A DNA stretch of 10,277 nucleotides from Dehalococcoidia bacterium (GTDB taxonomy: Bacteria > Chloroflexota > Dehalococcoidia > GIF9 > AB-539-J10), in contig JAUVYD010000025.1 of the NCBI GenBank assembly GCA_030603265.1, positions 1 to 10,277 on the forward strand, written 5' to 3'. The notes beneath the pieces are model-generated. The model searched no databases, was not told the origin of the DNA, and saw nothing but the letters and a program-made list of their open reading frames with translations. The translations under genes and the position numbers were made by a program. Positions 5,963 through 10,277 of the stretch are shown here, one piece after another. The stretch's first letter is position 1. Every line of letters begins with the position of its first letter.

Positions 5963-6892
5963 TCAGTAGCCTACTTTGTCCAGTCCCTTGAGCCCGAGAA
6001 TCTCCCTCGCCTCATCGGGCGTAGCTGTCTCGATGCTCATAGCCCTCGCGATGCCGATGATCTTCTCAACCTGCTCGGCGCTGTTCTTGGCCAGTACTCC
6101 CTTGCCGAGATACAGGCTATCCTCCAGGCCGACCCTGACATTGCCGCCCATGGCCAGGGCAGCGCTGCATATCGGAATCTGAGCACGGCCGGCTACACAC
6201 ACTGACCAGACGAGGTCGTCGCCAAAGGCATGCTTCGCCGTCTCATACAGGAATACCAGATTCTGCACTGACGGTTGTATCGCCCCCATGACACCCATCA
6301 CAAACTGCAGGTAGACAGGTTTCTTCAGATATCCCTTTTGGACCAGATAGAGCAGGTTGTTGATCATGCCAACATCGTAGACCTCCAGTTCGGGCCTGGT
6401 GTTGTACTCCTCGAATGTCTGGGCAAATTCCCTCAGGGACTTGAACGTATTGGCAAAAATGAAGTCCTCGGTCATCCTCAAGTATTCGAGTTCCCATGGT
6501 TGCTTCCATGTCTCTATTTTCATCCGCTCGGGGATATCGAAGAGGCCGAAATTGACGGAACCACCGTTGAACGAAGCCAGCTCCGGCTTGAAAGTCGGGA
6601 CCACTTTCAGCCTCTCTGAGGTGGTCATTCCCAGGCCCCCACCGGTTGTAGTGCATACAATGATGTTGCACTTGCTCTTGATTCTGGCCAGCACGTCACG
6701 GAAGATGTCCATGTCTGAACTGGGCCGTCCGGTTTCCGGATTGCGGATGTGCACATGAGCCACAGCAGCCCCCGCTTCATAGGCTCCAATCGCGTGCTCG
6801 GCAATCTGCTCAGGCGTGACAGGCAGATAGGGACTCATACTGGGCGTGTGTATGGCGCCTGTAATCGCTGCGGTCACTATTGTCTTGGGCAT
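5963..6892 (-). CDS. Beta-keto acid cleavage enzyme (BKACE, DUF849 family)
   Basis: A 309-aa TIM-barrel, Zn-dependent Claisen-type lyase. The family condenses a beta-keto acid with acetyl-CoA and splits it to acetoacetate plus a new acyl-CoA; its founding member, Kce, acts on 3-keto-5-aminohexanoate in lysine fermentation. The metal motif HVH is at residues 46-48 (AHVHIRNPETG), and VGLEDS with Glu257 near the C-terminus is the usual third ligand region. ITGAIHTPSMSPYLPVTPEQ at the N-terminus is characteristic. At the position of Kce Glu14 this protein has Ile, so its substrate is probably not that of Kce. The ATG at 6892 follows a strong AAGGAGG (about 8 nt spacing). First intact gene of the operon with gctA/gctB-type genes. 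The true substrate is unknown. Confidence 0.9.
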   Translation of the reverse strand: MPKTIVTAAITGAIHTPSMSPYLPVTPEQIAEHAIGAYEAGAAVAHVHIRNPETGRPSSDMDIFRDVLARIKSKCNIIVCTTTGGGLGMTTSERLKVVPTFKPELASFNGGSVNFGLFDIPERMKIETWKQPWELEYLRMTEDFIFANTFKSLREFAQTFEEYNTRPELEVYDVGMINNLLYLVQKGYLKKPVYLQFVMGVMGAIQPSVQNLVFLYETAKHAFGDDLVWSVCVAGRAQIPICSAALAMGGNVRVGLEDSLYLGKGVLAKNSAEQVEKIIGIARAMSIETATPDEAREILGLKGLDKVGY

Positions 6893-6905
6893 GACATATC
6901 CCTCC

Positions 6906-7361
6906 TTAGTTCTCCTCGACTATGCCGTATCGGTCCGGGTGAACGCGTATCTCTTCGATGAAATCCGCGACTACCTTTTCGAAATCCGGGTATTCAGCCT
7001 GCCAACCCCACTCCTCTCTTGCTTTGCTGTCGTCAAACTCTTCCGTGCGGGCGGCGGAAGTAGGCCATGACTTTCTGGTCGGGATTGTAGCTGATCCGGG
7101 CCCCCGGAACATGCTCCTTGACCACCTGCTCGATGTCCTTTGCCGTTCGGGTTGGTACCACGCCGGTAACATTGTAGTTCATCGTCTTGATCTGCTCTTT
7201 GGGCGCCTGATAGACGAGGTCAGCAGACAGCGCTGCATCCTTGAAGTACAGGATGGGACACTTCGTGTCTTCCTCAACATAACATTTGAAAGGCTTGCCC
7301 GGAACAGGGTACTCAGTCATCCAGGCATTCCACTGCGCCACTCCCGGCGTTCTGTGAAGTG
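6906..7361 (-). pseudogene. 3' remnant of an NAD-dependent epimerase/dehydrogenase, frameshifted
   Basis: The C-terminal third of an extended short-chain dehydrogenase of the UDP-galactose-epimerase/threonine-dehydrogenase type. One frame (about 7347 to 7058) gives PGVAQWNAWMTEYPVPGKP, CYVEEDTKCPILYFKDAA, YNVTGVVPTRTAKDIE and ISYNPDQKVMAYFRR. It then runs into a stop at 7033. The family's closing block continues in another frame from about 7055: RTEEFDDSKAREEWGW, then DFEKVVADFIEEIRVHPDRY to TAA at 6906. The switch lies in the GC run at 7047-7057 and is explained by one extra base there. The Rossmann NAD-binding half is absent; sequence upstream of 7361 belongs to a different protein. The TAA overlaps the BKACE ribosome binding site, so it was once the preceding operon gene. 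Confidence 0.75.
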
Positions 7362-7565
7362 GCGAGGTGTTCGAGAAAATCGTGGAAGAGTAAGCGCACC
7401 GGCACGTATCCCTGGACCTTCCAGTTGAATACCTCCGCTGCCGGAGCTGCCGGCGCTGCTTCCTCTTCCTCTGTTGGCGCCGCCTCCGGAGCACAGCCAA
7501 TCAAGGCCACACCCACGACAAGCACCAATGACGCAAGCACTGCAAGTATCCGCTTTTCCCTTCAA
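7361..7565 (-). pseudogene. 5' remnant of a solute-binding lipoprotein (TRAP/DctP-like)
   Basis: The N-terminal piece of an exported solute-binding protein. From the GTG at 7540 the frame reads LASLVLVVGVALIGC, a hydrophobic signal with lipobox LIGC at residues 13-16. An acidic/Ala-Pro linker follows (APEAAPTEEEEAAPAAPAAE), then FNWKVQGYVPVRLLFHDFLE, resembling the start of TRAP DctP-type domains. Similarity ends near 7361, where the epimerase relic starts in another frame. Upstream of the GTG the frame reads REKRILAV, an ideal basic n-region, but is preceded by TGA with no start. A TTG at 7565 behind GGAAGGGGGA would fit if one A of TTGAAGG were extra. The transporter subclass is uncertain; that this is a truncated gene is fairly secure. 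Confidence 0.6.
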
Positions 7566-8214
7566 TCCCCCTTCCGAAATCCTGTCAAAGAGCTTGCCAT
7601 GCGGCTGAGCTACCTCATACGCAGCACCTCCCTGGTCGTTGGACCAAAGGGAGCTCATCATGGTCCGCGAGCGGTTGTTCTCTGCTTTTTCTATCACAGG
7701 GCGCGGGGAGTGCGCCCTGCATTGAAGACCATTGTCTCTTTGCGGCGGAAAGCGGTGCAGGTTTGTTCACGGCATCCCCGGCCACCACGTGCACAAGGAT
7801 ATTGTCTGCCCGCAGGAGGGATGTTGCCAAGCCGTAGAAGGGAAGGAAAATGGAAGAACGGGAACCCTGGCATAAAAACATACCATGGTCTGTCGAAGGA
7901 CGGAACCATGGAGGAAAATTCTCACAAAACGGGATTCTCTTCCTATCTGGCGGCCAAGTCAATAGTTTAGGGGTGTTTTCGCTGATTTCGTGTGATTTCC
8001 TTTCGACATGTATGCAGGTGCGCTCGTTTACGTGACTCGTGAAACTCCGGCTGCTGGAACCGGTACCGGCTGTGGCCCCCGGTGAGCGATATCTCCATGC
8101 CCGCGGTCCTCTCATGCAAATGCGGGTGGGGTCCTGGCATCCTTCTCCATGCGCGTTCTGCCAATCATCTGACGCGTCCCTGGCGGGCAGTGTGCCATGG
8201 AGGAACGGACATGT
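7566..8214. other. Gene-free stretch of about 650 bp
   Basis: I see no supportable gene here. Long open frames exist on both strands but have poor, low-complexity or shadow-like translations. The part from about 7840 to 8040 is visibly richer in A+T than the flanking genes. It contains runs such as GCATAAAAACATACC and two ACCATGG boxes (around 7884 and 7904). A perfect 10-bp palindrome CCGGTACCGG is at 8060-8069. CCATGGAGGAA occurs twice, near 7905 and near 8197. It likely holds upstream control sequence for the former minus-strand lipoprotein gene and the plus-strand HEAT gene, but no element could be assigned firmly. Confidence 0.5.
7697..7719. repeat. Perfect 8-bp inverted repeat, possible hairpin
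   Basis: CAGGGCGC-ggggagt-GCGCCCTG forms an 8-bp GC-rich stem with a 7-base loop. It has no T-tract directly downstream on either strand: CATTG follows on plus and TGATAG on minus. It is therefore not a standard intrinsic terminator. It lies about 130 bp upstream of the lipoprotein relic and may be a 5'-leader structure or a protein site. Confidence 0.35.
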
Positions 8215-8244
8215 TGGACACGGGCGGGCGGTGACGCCTATAAT
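8215..8244 (+). promoter_or_regulatory. Sigma-70-type promoter for the HEAT-repeat gene
   Basis: TATAAT at 8239-8244 is a perfect -10 box. TGGACA at 8215-8220 is a near-consensus -35 box with an 18-bp spacer. The predicted start is near 8251, leaving a leader of about 44 nt before the ATG at 8295. The matching position upstream of the HEAT pseudogene reads CACGAT instead of TATAAT. No experimental evidence. Confidence 0.55.
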
Positions 8245-8294
8245 CCAGGGGATTCTATGGCAGGTCTTGAGCGGCACGCTGCCGCGTCTGGTAC

Positions 8295-8930
8295 ATGAAA
8301 GGGCTCTTCAGTTGGTTCGGCAGGCGTACGTCGCAGCCCGATGATGCCCTGACTTGCGCCCCGACCATCGAGGGCATGGTCTTGCAACTGGGCTGTAGCG
8401 ATGGGGTGACGCGCGAGCGAGCGCGCCGCGCCCTTGTCGAGATGGGCCCCCGCCCTGTGGAGTTGTTGCTGCAGGCCTTGAGGCACCGCAAGAGCCGCGT
8501 GTGCTTTGAGGCGGTCATGTGCCTCAGGGATATCGCGGACCGCCGCGCGATAGAGGGGCTTGTGGAGGCCCTGGGGGACCGCGTTTTCGAGGTGCGCTGG
8601 GTTGCTGCCGAGGGGCTGATTGCACTGGGACGGCCATCGGTTCCCCCCGTATTGCGCGCGCTGATGGAACGCTCTGATTCCATCTGGCTGTGTCAGGGTT
8701 CTCACCACGTGTTGTCGCACTTCGCCGGGCTCGACCTGCGCTCGACCTATCATCTGGAACATCATTCGGCCTGGGTGGACTTCGATCTGAGGGACGTCCT
8801 TACGCCGGTTGTGCAGTCCCTGGACTGCTCGGGCTCGTCTTCCGGCGCCCCTGTTGCAGCCGCGCTCGCCATGGAGCACTTCCCCGTTGCCCCGTCGCCC
8901 CGCCAGGAGCAGCACTTCGCCCCGCACTGA
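8295..8930 (+). CDS. HEAT-repeat protein
   Basis: A 211-aa protein with about four HEAT/PBS-lyase-type helical repeats between residues 25 and 135. Repeat cores are RERARRALVEMGPRPVELLL, FEAVMCLRDIADRRAIEGLV and VRWVAAEGLIALGRPSVPPV. Such alpha-solenoids bind other proteins and have no catalytic residues of their own. The N-terminal MKGLFSWFGRRTSQPDD is a short basic/aromatic leader that may touch membrane. The last 45 residues are Ser/Ala/Pro-rich and probably disordered. The ATG at 8295 is supported by conservation in the pseudogene copy at 3910, although the Shine-Dalgarno is weak. A good promoter lies upstream, and the AIM24 gene follows after 33 nt, likely co-transcribed. The partner is unknown. 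Confidence 0.8.
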   Translation: MKGLFSWFGRRTSQPDDALTCAPTIEGMVLQLGCSDGVTRERARRALVEMGPRPVELLLQALRHRKSRVCFEAVMCLRDIADRRAIEGLVEALGDRVFEVRWVAAEGLIALGRPSVPPVLRALMERSDSIWLCQGSHHVLSHFAGLDLRSTYHLEHHSAWVDFDLRDVLTPVVQSLDCSGSSSGAPVAAALAMEHFPVAPSPRQEQHFAPH

Positions 8931-8963
8931 TGACCGCCGGAACGCATTGGGAAGGAGACACTG

Positions 8964-9641
8964 ATGGAACACGAGATACTCTACGGGCCTTCGTATTCCC
9001 TGGCCAGGGTGAAGCTTGAGGCAGGCGAAGAGATCAGCGCCGAGGCGGGCGCCATGGTCTCGATGTCCTCCGGCATCGAGATGCAGACCGCCATCAAGGG
9101 AGGGGTGTTCTCCGGGCTGAAGCGGAAACTGCTGGGTGGCGAGAGCTTCTTCATCAACACCTTCAGGGCCTCGGCTCAGGGCGAGGTCACATTCGCTCCG
9201 CCGCTGCCAGGCGACATAATACATCTGGAGCTCTCCGGCACGACCCTGTTCGTCCAGTCTTCGTCATACCTGGCATCGTCACCACAGCTTACTGTCGACA
9301 CGAAGTGGGCGGGCGCCAAGGGGTTCTTTGCCAAAGAGGGCCTCTTCCTGCTCAAAGCCAGCGGGCGCGGGCACCTCTTCCTGTCGAGCTATGGAGCCAT
9401 ACACGAAGTGTCTCTCGGCGCCGGCGAGTCCTACACCGTTGACAATGGTCACATGGTGGCGTTTGACGAGAGCGTGAGCTATCGTGTCCAGCGGGTCGGT
9501 GGCTTGAAATCGACGCTCTTCAGCGGCGAAGGCCTCGTGTGCGTGTTCACCGGGCCCGGACGCGTGTTCCTGCAGACGCGCAGCGAGGATGCCTTCCTGT
9601 CGTGGCTTGTCCCTCACCTGCCCAAGGGCAGCGGCGACTAA
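8964..9641 (+). CDS. AIM24 / TIGR00266 family protein
   Basis: A 225-aa protein of the AIM24 (DUF124, TIGR00266) family, a beta-rich fold resembling the TRAP RNA-attenuation protein; biochemical role undefined in bacteria. Visible markers are AEAGAMVSMSSGIEM (residues 26-40), GGVFSGLKRKLLGGESFFIN (46-65), and FLSSYGAIHEVSLGAGESYT with DNGHMVAFDESVSY in the C-terminal half. FFAKEGLFLLKASGRGHLFL precedes that block. Length is typical. The ATG at 8964 follows AAGGAG (8952-8957) with a 6-nt spacer, a strong site. It lies 33 nt behind the HEAT gene, so probably one transcript from the promoter at 8215. No signal peptide, so cytoplasmic. Confidence 0.9.
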   Translation: MEHEILYGPSYSLARVKLEAGEEISAEAGAMVSMSSGIEMQTAIKGGVFSGLKRKLLGGESFFINTFRASAQGEVTFAPPLPGDIIHLELSGTTLFVQSSSYLASSPQLTVDTKWAGAKGFFAKEGLFLLKASGRGHLFLSSYGAIHEVSLGAGESYTVDNGHMVAFDESVSYRVQRVGGLKSTLFSGEGLVCVFTGPGRVFLQTRSEDAFLSWLVPHLPKGSGD

Positions 9642-9660
9642 CGAGCGGCGAAATCCTGCT

Positions 9661-9698
9661 CCAGGGATGATGCGCGGTCCGGGTTGCCCCTTCCCTGG
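9661..9698. terminator. Possible hairpin between convergent genes
   Basis: CCAGGGA (9661-9667) and TCCCTGG (9692-9698) are perfect inverted arms with a 24-base loop. They lie just past the AIM24 stop and before the convergent flavoprotein stop at 9810. No T-tract follows on either strand, so this is at best a weak transcription stop. The rest of the 168-bp gap shows nothing else definite. Confidence 0.2.
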
Positions 9699-9809
9699 TC
9701 TGTCCCGGGAATGCGGCAGCAGACAGGAAGCCGCACCGGGTTGCTGTTTGCCCGCTCTGCCCACCGTCCGGAGTAACGGCGCACGGGGCTCGACCAGGGC
9801 TTTGACCGC

Positions 9810-10277
9810 CTACGCGTTCAGCTTCTTCATCAGGTAGGCCAGGTTCTTGCCGAAGCTCCAGGCAGTGTCGAGGCCTTCCTGGTCGTTCTCAACCTCGCCC
9901 TTGTTCCTGCCGAACGCGATGTTCCAGTAGCTGGCGCCCGTCATGTAGAACTCAAGTAGCTGATACCAGTAGTTCATCTGGGCGAAGGTGAAGTTCAGTC
10001 CGCCTCTTCGAGCTACCACGATGGGACCGCCTGTTTTTCCCTTGAAGATACTGCCGTTGTTGCGCCCGATGAAGCCTGTGCGTTCCATCAGGCCCTTGAT
10101 GAGCGCGGTTGCGCTGCCGAAATAGACCGGGGACGACAGGATGATGCAATCCGCCTCTTTCATCTTGTGGTAGATGGGCATCAGGTCGTCGTCTATCGGG
10201 CAGGTCTCTGCTTTCGCACAGGCTCCACACGCCGTGCATCCCTCGATTCTCAGGCCGGCTAGCGGAATCAACTCTGT
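9810..10277 (-). CDS. Iron-sulfur flavoprotein / NADPH-dependent FMN reductase family (partial, N-terminus beyond right edge)
   Basis: The C-terminal 155 residues of a flavodoxin-like iron-sulfur flavoprotein. The compact motif CTACGACAKAETCP (CX2CX2CX5C) is typical of Isf-type proteins and binds a [4Fe-4S] cluster. It is followed by DDDLMPIYHKMKEADCIILS and SPVYFGSATALIKGLMERTG, the FMN-binding part of the fold. RNNGSIFKGKTGGPIVVARRGG, with the NFTFAQMNYW region after it, is also characteristic. The frame is open to the window edge and should continue into a GISGSPRKGG-like N-terminus, so the TTG at 10271 is not a real start. The family shuttles electrons between ferredoxin and small acceptors in anaerobes. 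It is convergent with the AIM24 gene. Confidence 0.85.
   Translation of the reverse strand, partial: TELIPLAGLRIEGCTACGACAKAETCPIDDDLMPIYHKMKEADCIILSSPVYFGSATALIKGLMERTGFIGRNNGSIFKGKTGGPIVVARRGGLNFTFAQMNYWYQLLEFYMTGASYWNIAFGRNKGEVENDQEGLDTAWSFGKNLAYLMKKLNA

Noticed and set aside
7697..7719. Hairpin as an intrinsic terminator
   Set aside because: No T-tract downstream on either strand.
7359..7970. Plus-strand 203-codon frame
   Set aside because: Its first part is the antisense of the lipoprotein linker (Ala/Ser-rich), the rest is low-quality; no start signal.
7615..8277. Minus-strand 220-codon frame in the gene-poor region
   Set aside because: No family resemblance, irregular composition (many Arg, Cys, Pro, Ser), no ribosome binding site seen; it also crosses the HEAT promoter.
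3910..8495. HEAT copies as terminal direct repeats of a mobile element
   Set aside because: The copies are too diverged (about half of residues identical) and no transposase, integrase or target-site duplication was found.
8238..9224. Long minus-strand open frame (328 codons) opposite the HEAT and AIM24 genes
   Set aside because: Its translation is a His/Gln/Gly-rich mirror of the plus-strand genes, which have ribosome binding site, promoter and family motifs.

Overview
The window reads as a fairly GC-rich bacterial chromosome segment with an anaerobic gene set. It holds a ferredoxin-dependent 2-oxoacid oxidoreductase operon, a CoA-transferase plus beta-keto acid cleavage enzyme operon, flavodoxin-fold redox proteins and an iron-sulfur flavoprotein. 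No rRNA, tRNA or taxonomic marker is present. The combination would suit an anaerobic Chloroflexota (Dehalococcoidia-like) or a similar anaerobe, but that is an inference of low to moderate strength.

Layout. (1) Positions 1-2506, minus strand: a compact four-gene operon in the order korD-korA-korB-korC. It encodes a 2-oxoglutarate (or related 2-oxoacid):ferredoxin oxidoreductase, and korC runs off the left edge. (2) Positions 2658-3254, plus strand: a divergent NAD(P)H:quinone-reductase-like flavoprotein. (3) Positions 3295-3819, minus strand: an unrecognised small coding region split by an in-frame TGA. (4) Positions 3910-4124, plus strand: a broken copy of a HEAT-repeat gene whose better copy lies at 8295-8930. 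It has a nonsense codon at position 7 and is cut off where the next operon's 3' end begins. (5) Positions 4125-6892, minus strand: an operon of a beta-keto acid cleavage enzyme (DUF849/BKACE) followed by glutaconate-type CoA-transferase subunits A and B. (6) Positions 6906-7565, minus strand: a chimeric relic. The 5' end of a lipoprotein transporter-binding protein is joined to the frameshifted 3' third of an NAD-dependent epimerase/dehydrogenase. (7) Positions 7566-8214: about 650 bp without a supportable gene. (8) Positions 8215-9641, plus strand: a promoter, the HEAT-repeat gene and an AIM24-family gene. (9) Positions 9810-10277, minus strand: the C-terminal part of an iron-sulfur flavoprotein.

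How it fits together. The kor operon would exchange electrons with ferredoxin while converting a 2-oxoacid to its acyl-CoA. The BKACE and CoA-transferase genes form a plausible route that splits a beta-keto acid with acetyl-CoA and moves CoA between acids. The decayed dehydrogenase and transporter pieces just upstream look like lost earlier steps of the same route.

The most unusual parts are the decayed loci. The HEAT pseudogene aligns with its intact paralogue without a single gap over 67 codons and into the upstream region. The catabolic block lies between the two HEAT copies. The SBP::epimerase relic shows a deletion junction and at least one frameshift.
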